Shown one piece after another: positions 11,696 to 20,922 of a DNA stretch of 64,000 bases (position 1 is the first letter of the stretch; every line of letters begins with the position of its first letter). The notes beneath the pieces were generated by a model. It saw only the letters and a program-made list of their open reading frames with translations, ran no database searches and was not told the origin of the DNA. The DNA comes from Chromera velia (taxonomy: Eukaryota > Sar > Chromeraceae). The translations under genes and the position numbers were made by a program. The stretch spans positions 1 through 64,000 of the forward strand of contig JAHBMJ010005923.1 in assembly GCA_018398765.1 (NCBI GenBank), written 5' to 3'.

Positions 11696-14600
11696 ATGCT
11701 GAGGGAGGAATTGAAGCAGATGGAGGAAGCAGGGCTGATTGAACCCTCGTCCTCCGCATGGGCGACTCCGGTGGTGTTAGTCCCTAAACCTGACGGAACA
11801 ATCCGCTTTTGTCTCGACTTTTGGAAGCTGAATGCAGCCACGCAGAAAGACGGGTTCCCAATGCCTCGCATCGACGAGGTAGTTCACCTGGTGGAGGGGG
11901 CTTCAGTTTTCACTGTCTTGGACGTGTCTTCAGGATTCTGGCAGATCGGGATGAGAGAACAAGACAAAGAAAAGACAGCATTCGTCACACCATTCGGGCT
12001 GTATCAGTTCAAAGTCATGGCTCAAGGACTAATCAATGCTCCAGCAACATTTCAGCGAGCCATGCAACTGGTACTGTCAGGGCTTCCCCGTGAGCTTGCG
12101 CTCGTGTACATCGACGACCTGATCGTATTTTCAAAAGACTTCGACTCGCATCTGGAGGATCTTCGGACCCTCTTAGACCGAGTGCAGAAGTGCGGTCTCA
12201 AACTGAAGGTGGAGAAGGCGCAGTCTGCTCTGTTAGAGGTAAAGTATCTAGGTTTTCTCTTGTCTGCAGATGGGATCAGACCAAACTCAGCAAAGCTGGA
12301 GGCGCTCAAAAACATGGAACCTCCACGGGACAGAGCAGAGGTGCGTTCCTTTTTAGGACTGGTCGGGTGGTATCGACAGTTCATCGAACGATTCAGCGAG
12401 ATTGCTTTTCCCCTCTCCACCCTCCTCAAAACAGCAGAAGGAGAAGAAAAGAAACAGATTCCATTCAGGTGGACAGAAGAGGCACAGGCCGCTTTCGATA
12501 CCTTGCGTAACCGACTTTGCGAGGCACCTTGCCTTGCTCATCCGCGAGTGCTCGAACCTTTCATTGTGAAGGCGGACACAAGCGATGAAGCAGTGGGAGG
12601 AGTCTTGAAGCAGAGAATAGATGAGATAGAGAAGGTGATCGAATTCTGTTCGAAGACCTTGACTACGACGGAGAGGAAATGGGGCATCTCGGAGAAGGAG
12701 GGACTCGGGGTCATGCACTGTCTCCGCAAGTGGAGGCACTATCTTCTCGGTAAGAGAAACACCCTGCAGACGGACCACAAAGCCCTTTTGGCCTGGAAAG
12801 ACAAGAAGCTCAACAACGCAAAGCTGCAGAGGTGGGCCACTGAGTTGGCTGATTATGACCTCGACATTCAGCATGTCCCTGGCAGGCTGCACTCTGAGGC
12901 AGATGCACTCAGTCGCTTGAGGCAGAAGGTACCCAACTCTTCCACCGCTCCCTGCAAAGCGGAGGGAACGGTGCATGCTGCTCCGGTAGAGCTAGTGGAC
13001 ACAAATAAAACCGAAGAGACCGATCACAGAGGAGATAAAGAAGGAAATGTACGGGAGGAGAGAGAGCCTTCTGAGCAGGGAGAGGGTTTTTTTGAGGATT
13101 TGCAGAAGTATTCAGGAGGTGATGCATACACAGGTCCACGCATCAGATACTCGAAAACAGGAGAATTACCTCAGAGCGACCGTGTGTCCAGAACCATCCT
13201 GCTGTCTGCAGATCGCTTTTGCACGGAGAATGGAATCCTGTACCGCATGGAGGGAGATAGGGAGCAGCTCGTGGTACCCGCAGCTCTGAGGGATCGCGTG
13301 ATTGCGTCCAACTATGATCACGCTTTGTTCGGGCACCTCCGTACTCGTCGCACTTTGCATCGAGTGAGGGAGAGCTTCTGGTGGCCCTCCATGGCGAACG
13401 ACGTGAAGGACTGGTGTGAGACTTATGGGCCTTGCCAGAGGCGAACACCAGCAAGAGGCACCGATCCGGGGGTGACCTCCATTCCTGTTTCGGGGCCGAG
13501 GGAGCTTTATGGAATGGACATCGTGGGTCCGTTTCGAACAGCTCCAGGTGGGTACAAGTACATACTCGTCGTCACCGATCACTACACTAAGTGGGCGCAC
13601 GTCTTCCCTCTCGTGAAGATGTCAGCAACGACAATTGCACGTCTACTTCTTGACTTTGTGTTTCTGGATCACGGCTTCCCTCGTTTTCTTCTTTCAGACC
13701 GAGGCACGAACTTCTGTGCAGAGATCGTTTCCACACTGTGTCGACTCTTAGGAGTTGAGCGGATTCGAACGACTGCCTATCATCCTCAAGGGAACGGTCT
13801 GATTGAACGATTCAACCAGACGCTCATGAATATGTTGGCTAAGTGTGTGGAGAAGAATCCAGGAAAGTGGGCGGCAGTGTGTAGACAGTGTGCATGGGCA
13901 TACAACACATCTGTGCATGACATCACCAGTCACACTCCCTACAAACTTGTGTTTGGTGTGACACCGCCTCACCCTCTTCTCCCTGCAGATGCGTTTGCAG
14001 ATTTGCCAGCAACCGACGTTCCTGACTGGCTTGAATTCTTGAAGAAGGAGATGGAAGAGACGCAGGAGAAAATCGGACAGAGCATCCAGAAGAGTCAGCA
14101 ATGGACGGAAAAGAGAAAACCACCGGTGAGGAAGTTTGCTTTCTCAGTGGGTGAGTTGGTCCTCATGAGGATTGAAAGGTTGAAGAAAAACAAACTCCAG
14201 ACGGCATGGAAGGGACCATTTATTATTGTGGGGCAAGTGTCGGAGCGTCCCATGTATTATGTGGTTCGACCGCAGGAGGGAAAAAAGAGAGAGGTGATTC
14301 ATCTTTCTCGTTTGCGAAGGTTCCGAGTCAGACAGACTCAAGGTCAGGGGAGGCAGAGAAACAGTCGTAGCCCTGCAGCAGATGCAGAACGAGCGACAGA
14401 GAGAAAGGATTCTCAGCCGTCTGCTGACAATGCAGAAGGCGAGAGAGAGGCAGAGGCTCCACAGCAGCCCTCTGCAACAGAAAACGGAAAAGGTCCTGTA
14501 GAAGGACTGAGTGAGATTTCGAGTCAGTCGAGCGAAGATGCCGACTCAGACTCGGACAGGGCAGCGAATAAAATTCTTGCCGAGCTGGGGGAAGTTTCGG

Positions 14601-14899
14601 ACGAAGAGTTTCAACGTGATAGCCCTCCCAGAAGGGATAAGTTTCTGCCTGCTGCGTCCCAGCGCTCTGGCACACGCAAACAACGCGTCAGTCGCCACGT
14701 GGTTCCAGTTCGCATTCAGGCGTCAAGAGAAACAGAGGGGGAGACCGAGTACCGAGTCTTCTACAACGATGGTTCCTTTGCCTGGTTGGCAACAAAGGAC
14801 ACAGGAGCTCCAAAACTAGTGGCAGATTTCACAAACGCAGGATGCTGCGTAGGAAGGAAACGGAAGATAAGAAAGAAAAGGGAGAAACAGAAGGAGTGA
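11696..14899 (+). CDS. Gypsy reverse transcriptase, RNase H and integrase
   Basis: A 1067-codon open frame, the main surviving part of Pol. The reverse transcriptase has TPVVLVPKPDGTIRFCLDF, the active site YIDD (codons near 12107) and the expected palm motifs. RNase H begins at KADTSDEAVGGVL and continues through LQTDHKALLAW to HSEADALSRL. Integrase has DIVGPF (near 13513), LLSDRGTNF (near 13697) and HPQGNGLIERFN (near 13804), giving the D, D and E residues. Its zinc finger is damaged: WCETYGPCQRR has Tyr (codon 13424-13426) where the first Cys of the CX2C pair is expected. A GPF module (KGPFIIVGQV) and a possible chromodomain-like end (EYRVFYNDGSFAWLA) follow. Confidence 0.93.
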   Translation: MLREELKQMEEAGLIEPSSSAWATPVVLVPKPDGTIRFCLDFWKLNAATQKDGFPMPRIDEVVHLVEGASVFTVLDVSSGFWQIGMREQDKEKTAFVTPFGLYQFKVMAQGLINAPATFQRAMQLVLSGLPRELALVYIDDLIVFSKDFDSHLEDLRTLLDRVQKCGLKLKVEKAQSALLEVKYLGFLLSADGIRPNSAKLEALKNMEPPRDRAEVRSFLGLVGWYRQFIERFSEIAFPLSTLLKTAEGEEKKQIPFRWTEEAQAAFDTLRNRLCEAPCLAHPRVLEPFIVKADTSDEAVGGVLKQRIDEIEKVIEFCSKTLTTTERKWGISEKEGLGVMHCLRKWRHYLLGKRNTLQTDHKALLAWKDKKLNNAKLQRWATELADYDLDIQHVPGRLHSEADALSRLRQKVPNSSTAPCKAEGTVHAAPVELVDTNKTEETDHRGDKEGNVREEREPSEQGEGFFEDLQKYSGGDAYTGPRIRYSKTGELPQSDRVSRTILLSADRFCTENGILYRMEGDREQLVVPAALRDRVIASNYDHALFGHLRTRRTLHRVRESFWWPSMANDVKDWCETYGPCQRRTPARGTDPGVTSIPVSGPRELYGMDIVGPFRTAPGGYKYILVVTDHYTKWAHVFPLVKMSATTIARLLLDFVFLDHGFPRFLLSDRGTNFCAEIVSTLCRLLGVERIRTTAYHPQGNGLIERFNQTLMNMLAKCVEKNPGKWAAVCRQCAWAYNTSVHDITSHTPYKLVFGVTPPHPLLPADAFADLPATDVPDWLEFLKKEMEETQEKIGQSIQKSQQWTEKRKPPVRKFAFSVGELVLMRIERLKKNKLQTAWKGPFIIVGQVSERPMYYVVRPQEGKKREVIHLSRLRRFRVRQTQGQGRQRNSRSPAADAERATERKDSQPSADNAEGEREAEAPQQPSATENGKGPVEGLSEISSQSSEDADSDSDRAANKILAELGEVSDEEFQRDSPPRRDKFLPAASQRSGTRKQRVSRHVVPVRIQASRETEGETEYRVFYNDGSFAWLATKDTGAPKLVADFTNAGCCVGRKRKIRKKREKQKE

Positions 14900-14970
14900 A
14901 AGTTAGATTTTGAGAAAAGCATCTCGCAACAGTACCGGACCTTTGGGCTGACCCGGGATGTGTCAGTTTT

Positions 14971-14982
14971 GAAGGGGTGATG
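14971..14982 (+). other. Polypurine tract of the gypsy element
   Basis: The purine-rich GAAGGGGTGATG lies directly before the 3' LTR, where plus-strand synthesis would be primed. It is short and imperfect. Confidence 0.5.
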
Positions 14983-15348
14983 TGTTACGGCAAGCTCCAC
15001 CGAAGTTAGTTCACCGTGCGTACAAATCAGACTAGCGGGTGAAGGGGCAGCGCCGGGCAATCAGTAGAGCTAGTGCTTGAGAAAGCGCGGGCATAAGGGT
15101 CAGACGTCAGGCCGTCCGCTATGGCGTCACCCACGCCCTGAGGTTTCATGAAAAAAAGAATTAATTCGGAAATACAGAAGCATGCATGTATGCAAGTCAA
15201 TGCATGGAAAGAATAAGATTGATTAAGATTAAAACAAAACAATACGAAAGGAACAAGGAGGTCTGATGGACAGACTCCTCCACGTACGTTAAGCTTGATA
15301 AGTGAAGTCGTATGGTAAGTCCTCACTTTAGTTCCTAAGAGCGTGACA
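14983..15348 (+). repeat. 3' LTR of the gypsy element
   Basis: 366 bp, the same ends and length as the 5' LTR, followed by the duplicated GTATG. Confidence 0.95.
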
Positions 15349-15572
15349 GTATGTTCCGATCTAATTCTGTTTGACGCGCGATATGCGCGTGTGCGACTTC
15401 AGGACTGACCATACGCATCTGTCATATGCATGCTTGCTTCGCTCGCATGCACTTGCTCTCTCTGCATGTAATGCTCTTTCTATAACCATCACTCTCTCCT
15501 CAGGACGTGAATCGAAGGTGCACTTCTTTTAGACTCTATTTTTATTCCTTCTTGGCTGTGCCGTCCATAACA

Positions 15573-18500
15573 ACCACTCCCCGCACAACTTCGTTCGTCC
15601 CAAACGAATTGATGAATGCCTCGTCTTTTTTTTTCTGTTTTCTTCTTTGAAATCGTTGAGGTTTTCTTTCAATGGCCTTATTTCTTTCTGTCTTCCTGTC
15701 TTGCCATGAGCATGAACATAAATGCAAGGATGTCTTTTCCAATTCCCCATCAAACAGTTCCCTCATTCATTCATCATAACAGAAGCACTGTGGTCCCCTC
15801 CTCTAATGCAGTTGGGGCGACTGCTTCAGAGGCCACATTGCAGACATACGTGTATTAACGCGCATTCAATTTTCATGAATCTTTTCCTGAGACGTCAGAC
15901 GCCGGGCGGAATGGGCACTGCCAGGTTAAAGAAGTTCAGAGGTAGGAGTGGGAGATGAGAAACGAACACACATATCAACCGTAAGACCAAATACACACAT
16001 TTCCTTCAAGTACTGTCCAGCTCTTTCCTTTGCTCTTGATTCCTTGATTTTCCTTCGCGCGCTCTTCCTTTTAACTGTAGCTTCTTTTTCTTTGTTCCTG
16101 CGTTTCTTCTCCTTCTCTGCCGGTTTGGATCGATCCTCTTTCAGGAGAGACTTTTTCTGTCTCCCTTCTTCTTCACTTCCTCTTTTTTTTTTTTTTCTTC
16201 CTTTGTCTCCTCTCTTCCTTTAGCTCTCTGTCAGTTTAGCAAATCATGAGTGGTTGCCCTATTGCATATACGTCCTCTTTTTCTTTGAACTCCGGACCTT
16301 GTTTGTGATCATGCTGGAGTTTTATCTTTCTCTTCCTTTTCGTTCTTCTCTCTTTTTTTTTCCTTCTCTGCTTCTTCTTGTTTCCCTTTGGTTTTCTACC
16401 AGAATGTTCTGATCGCCTGAAGGCATATCCTTCTGCTTCCTCAGAACCTTTCATCGCTGGCACCCGTCTTTCTTTTCCGGCTCCCTCAGCACACGCTCCT
16501 GTTACATGCACCGCTTTCTCTCTTTTTGAATGGTTTCGATCACGGACTGTTTCATCAAAGACTCCATTCCTTCTCTTTCTTTTCTTCTCTTTCCATCTCT
16601 CCACCTTGCTCAGTCATTCTGAGACTCCTCTGCATTAGACCTCCAGATCTTCTTTCATCTGTCCCCTTGCAGACGCTGCCTGTCCTTCATCCCTGACAGC
16701 GATGTTTCTTGCTTTTCTTCTCTTTTCTATCTTTCTCTTTCTGTTTCCGTCTCTTCTATCTTTCTCTTTCTGTTTCTGTCTTTTCTATCTTTCTCTTTGA
16801 AATTCTGTTTCCGTTGCCGCCCGTTTGTTTTCGTCCTGACATTCCTTGTCCTTCTCTGTTTTCTTCTTTTCTTTTCCTGGTTTCTTTCTTCCTCTTCCTT
16901 TTTCCTCTTCTTGTAGATGCCCACCTTTCGTTCCTTCTTTCACATTCACTCCCTTCCTTTGAGTTCACTCTCACAAGTTCACATCTCAAAGCAAGCTTGG
17001 TCTGGGCGCCTGTAGCCCTCCCAACACTTGCGATCGCCTGGCTAGCGACGCCAGTGCAGAAACGAAACACCATCAATGCACGTGAATTCGACTTCTTCAA
17101 AGGCGGGAAGAAATCAGAAACTTTAAGTCAAAACAGTGGAGCAACGCTCTTTCATTCCTCTTATCTTCTCTTCTATTTGCACTCGTTCTCTCTTTTCATT
17201 CTCATTCGTTCCCTTCATGTCTTCCCCCACACAATGCAAAGCAAGCTTGGCCCGACGCCCTTAGTCATCCAACACCTGCAATTTCCATTCTCCCAATGCT
17301 GCAGCACGACGAGAGAACAAATCACGTGGACACACAGAGGGAAAGAAGGGACTAAAGTTGAAGTCAAAAGATACTGGAGTGGCTTTCTTTCGTTTCTTTT
17401 GCTGAACAGCCACCCTGTCTGCACGTTTCACATTCCATGCAAACACCCTGTCTGGACTGTACCCTTCTTTGCTGATCAATCGGACCTGTGAAAGCTTCAT
17501 GGCACTTGCGAGGGGCTCCCTTGAATGCGTATACCACTCGACTCCCTCGATGCGAGACGATGCAGTCGCCCGAGGCCACTTTCGGGAGGTCTTTTTCTCT
17601 TCTCATCACTCTGCTTCTTTGGCCGCTCTCTCGTTGGGTGTCTCGCTCTTCACTGAGTCTCTTGTTCTACCGGCCGTGCCCCGAAGGGTATTGCAGATTT
17701 CCTGCGGCACTGCTCAAAGTGTTTTATTTCTCTACTCCTTTGTCTCTCCACCAAACTCTTCTGCGGCAACTCTCTGCCTTAGGACCGATGCGCCTCTACT
17801 CTGTTTCTCTTTTCTTGGGCAGTGGAGGGGGCTTTGCATCCCTGCGCAGCCAGACATTATCTCAACCTCTCCCCTGCGTGCAGCAAACCACGTACAGAGA
17901 TTCTGTTCTCCCTCAAGTTCTCTACTGAATGGCATGACTCTCGGTCGGCTTCTTTGTTGCTTTCTTTTCTCTTTGTTCTCACTCTCTCTCTCTCTTTCTC
18001 TCTCTCTCTTGATGTCTGCTCGGTTTTTTGCAGTCTTTCAGCCTTCAGAACGTTGGGGCACATCCAGCACTAGGCCCGTTGCAACCCTGGCCTTCGCAAC
18101 AACGAGTGGCGATGTATCCACTTCGTTCACCGCTTCTGAAGGTCCCCTCTTCAAGAAGGGTGACGGTGTTCCTCTGGATGCTTCTCTTCTTCTTCTTTCC
18201 TTGAGACTGCAGGTGACCTTGCATCGTTTCTCTCTCTCTCCCCCCCTGGGCTCTCTCTCTTCTCCTTGACTCCGTCCGTAGTATTATGGCAAAGATAGAT
18301 GGAATGCGCATCAAGCCCACACGCTATTCCTTCCCCCGGACTCACTTCCTCCAGTCGTCAATCCACGAATCGACCTTCTGGCAAGGCCAGAGCACAGCAC
18401 TCTCCTACTCAACTCAACAGATAGAATGGAACAGACGAGTCAGACTGGTTTAGTATTCAGATGCAGACGCGGACGGACTTCCCATCTGTCTTCGGGCTCT

Positions 18501-18617
18501 TTTCGAAATCGTAAGGGCTTTTCTCTCTCTACTTCACTCCATTCTTTCTTCTGGGGTCCTGGACCACAGAGTGCCTCTCCAGGGAGCCCATCCCCTGGAG
18601 GACAGCTCTGCTACCAA
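15573..18617 (-). other. Interior of the outer non-autonomous element
   Basis: A 3045-bp stretch that is pyrimidine-rich on the plus strand and so purine-rich in the sense orientation. The plus-strand ORFs (for example 16709-17491) are Phe/Leu/Ser-rich and look like low complexity; the minus-strand ones are Lys/Arg/Glu-rich. No Gag, protease, reverse transcriptase or integrase motif is visible on either strand. Two diverged segments starting at AAAGCAAGCTTGG (16989 and 17240) suggest an old tandem duplication of about 250 bp. A purine-rich tract on the minus strand beside 15573 is a candidate polypurine tract. Confidence 0.65.
18601..18616 (-). other. Primer-binding site of the outer element
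   Basis: On the minus strand the LTR end is followed after one base by TGGTAGCAGAGCTGTC, as expected for the complement of an initiator tRNA-Met 3' end. This site fixes the minus-strand orientation. Confidence 0.75.
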
Positions 18618-19138
18618 TGTTGAGGATCCACCCTAATCCTACAAACCAACAACAGAGCAGTGGCTAGCGTATACGAAGTGATGATAAGGGCGAACCCACA
18701 ACTTTGAAGTTCGAGGTTCTTCCCAGCCTCTATTGACAAGATCCACTAACCAAAAGGTCTGAAACCTTCAGATGGAACAACAGGTCAATCAAGCCTTATT
18801 GAGTCTCTTTGCAATCCTTCTCTTCCATACAGAAATATACAACATACAATTTGTATGCGCTTTGTCTGTATTTGTCAGCCTCAGAAATTCATGCTCTGTA
18901 TCGCGCTCTGTATTGTATGTTCCGATCTAATTCTGTTTGACGCGCGACATGCGCGTGCGTGACTTCAGGACTGACCATACGCATCTGTCATATGCATGCT
19001 TGCTTCGCTCGCATGCACTTGCTCTCTCTGCATGTAATGCTCTTTCTGTAACCATCACTCTCTCCTCAGGACGTGAACCGAAGGTGCACTTTTTTTAGAC
19101 TCTATTTTTATTCCTTCTTGGCTGTGCCGTCCATAACA
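18618..19138 (-). repeat. Second (5') LTR of the outer element
   Basis: 521 bp, uninterrupted, with the same TGTTGAGG and ATAACA ends as the left LTR. It provides the empty site for the gypsy insertion. Confidence 0.93.
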
Positions 19139-19149
19139 ACCATTCCCCG

Positions 19150-19656
19150 CCTTATCATCACTTCGTATACGCTAGCCACTGCTCTGTTATTAGTTTGTAG
19201 GACTAGGGTGGATCCTCAACATTGAAGTTCGAAGTTCTTCCCAGCCTCTATTGATAAGATCCACTAACCAAAAGGTCTGAAACCTTCAGATGGAACAACA
19301 GGTTAATCAAGCCTCATTGAGTCTCTTTGCAATCCTTCTCTTCCATACAGAAATATACAACATACAATTTGTATGCGCTTTGTCTATATTTATCAGCCTC
19401 AGAAATGCATGCTCTGTATTATGCTCTGTATTGTATGTTCCGATCTAATTCTGTTTGACGCGCGACATGCGCGTGCGCGACTTCAGGACTGATCATACGC
19501 ATCTGTCATATGCATGCTTGCTTCGCTCGCATGCACTTACTCTCTCTGCATGTAATGCTCTTTCTGTAACCATCACTCTCTCCTTAGGACGTGAATCGAA
19601 GGTGCACTTCTTTTAGACTCTATTCTTATTCCTTTTTGGCTGTGCCATCTATAACA
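19150..19656 (-). repeat. Third, rearranged LTR copy with an inverted end
   Basis: From 19222 to 19656 the sequence matches the LTR body and ends ATAACA next to CACAC. Its first 72 bases (19150-19221) are the reverse complement of the LTR start. A dozen LTR bases between the two parts are missing. The short piece 19139-19149 (ACCATTCCCCG) matches the interior beside the left LTR, so a second interior copy was probably lost. Confidence 0.88.
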
Positions 19657-19782
19657 CACACTCATAGACTTAGTTAGAGTTATTTACATCAATCTTGTAG
19701 GGTTACACAATCATTTTTTTCAAAATATTTTGTTACACATTGTTTTGTTATACATTTTAATGGAATTTTAATGCATGAATTA

Positions 19783-19914
19783 GTACACACTTTAGTGTGC
19801 ATTAATTCAAACTATCACTTTTAAGAATACATTAAGTACATACTTTGGTGTGCCTTAATTCAAACCATCACTTATAAGAATGCATTATTGTACACTTTAG
19901 TGCGTATTAATTAT
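19783..19914. repeat. 53-bp tandem repeat, about 2.5 copies
   Basis: Units start with GTACA at 19783, 19836 and 19890. They share the ACTTTAGTGTGC-like core and the ATTAATTCAAAC segment with a few substitutions. Confidence 0.8.
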
Positions 19915-20018
19915 AGGTTTCATCTTCGTTTTCTTTTTCTTCTTCAAAACGGTTTGAGGGTACGGCCTCCCTGAACCTAAGTACCACTTGAAAAAATTTA
20001 ATCAAGATGATCTGTATA

Positions 20019-20181
20019 TGCGGCATTTTTTTTCAAGAGACCGTCCACGCCTGCGGCGCAAACGATCAAGACACCGCCCAGATATGCGGCTTCAGCTTTC
20101 AAGACATCCTAGACGATCCGCACCTGCGGCGTGGACTTTCAAGCTTATCCAAAAATGCGGCTTCAACTTTCAAGTGGTAGT
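20019..20181. repeat. Degenerate TGCGGC...TTCAAG tandem repeat
   Basis: About five units of 30-40 bp alternate a TGCGGC box with CTTTCAAG and an intervening GA/CA-rich piece. Confidence 0.65.
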
Positions 20182-20922
20182 TAGGTTGAGGGAGGTCGAG
20201 GGTACTGCTTTTGGAGCAATGGTATCATCAGCAACGCGGCAGGGGAAAAAGCCCCAGAGAATTTGGGCAGTGGTAAAAAGAGTAGAGGCGAGAGCAGGGG
20301 GGGTAGGAGAAAATTTATCCATAATTATTGCACACTAATTGTTACACACTTTTATATGTAACAAGGGGGGGGTCAGGAGTAATTGTTACACATTTAACTT
20401 TGTGTAACACTAGTTACACTACAGGATTGGTGTAGAGTTATTCTTAGTGAAGTTCATGAAACAATGTTTTATAGATTGTTTATAAAACCCTAGATAAACC
20501 CGTGGACCAAGTTCCCAATCATATGAGTCTGTTTTAGTCAGCTAGAATTAACCTGTTTAAACTAGTTTAAACTTATGTTCTATAGCCTATGACTCAGAAT
20601 CTCGGATATGACGCAATCATTGACGTAATCACAATTTTGTAATCGAATAATGATTTGGATCCATGGCGATTCCATGCCAAATAATGGCCCAAATTATACT
20701 GTTATAGCTCGTTAGCAGACAATGGCATGCAGTTGTACTGCCAACAAACGATGTGTCTGGCTAGGTGTCTGGTGATGTGTTGCGAAGTGTCAAACGTGCG
20801 CTGTCAATTCTCAGTTGAATTCTGACCACACAAACCAAAAAACACGTACTTCATGTTACTCGAATTTAATTCAACACACGTGCAACATTTTCTTGCAAAC
20901 CAGATCGAACACAGAACTGAAG

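Larger units (their letters stand above)
8948..15348 (+). mobile_element. Ty3/gypsy LTR retrotransposon, recently inactivated
   Basis: A 6401-bp element starts TGTTACGG and ends GTGACA, with GTATG duplicated at 8943-8947 and 15349-15353. Both LTRs are 366 bp and differ at six positions (about 98.4% identity). Gag, protease, reverse transcriptase, RNase H and integrase are present in that order, with integrase after RNase H, as in the Ty3/gypsy group. Three in-frame stops break Gag and Pol. The integrase carries a GPF module and a chromodomain-like C-terminus, which would place it near the chromoviruses. Confidence 0.95.
8646..15572 (-). repeat. Left (3') LTR of the outer element, split by the gypsy insertion
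   Basis: The segments 8646-8947 and 15349-15572 rejoin to 521 bp after removing the inserted element and one copy of GTATG. This is the same length as the LTR at 18618-19138. The uninterrupted copies there show the empty site, TTGTATGTTCCG, which confirms the insertion point. Confidence 0.92.
8641..19661 (-). mobile_element. Non-autonomous LTR retroelement, host of a nested gypsy insertion
   Basis: The outer element is flanked by CACAC at 8641-8645 and 19657-19661. It has a left LTR that is 521 bp once the nested element is removed, a 3045-bp interior, a second 521-bp LTR (18618-19138) and a third, rearranged LTR copy ending at 19656. LTR ends are TGTTGAGG and ATAACA on the plus strand. A primer-binding site like the initiator tRNA-Met 3' end lies beside the 18618 LTR and reads on the minus strand, which sets the orientation. 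The interior shows no Gag, reverse transcriptase or integrase, so the element would need enzymes in trans. It resembles the large retrotransposon derivatives (LARDs) known from plants. Confidence 0.85.
19662..20922. other. AT-rich spacer with short tandem repeats
   Basis: No supported gene. The ORF 19988-20338 is made largely of the TGCGGC/TTCAAG repeat and is probably not coding. The 3' end and terminator of the minus-strand transporter gene should lie in the right half. Confidence 0.6.

Noticed and set aside
16709-18269. Long plus-strand ORFs (16709-17491 and 17469-18269) as membrane proteins
   Set aside because: They are translations of a pyrimidine-rich element interior; no conserved motif, and the element's orientation is opposite.
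18618-18625. Pairing of left LTR and second LTR as a complete element with its own target duplication
   Set aside because: The five bases after 19138 do not match CACAC; the match is after 19656, so the third copy belongs to the inserted unit.
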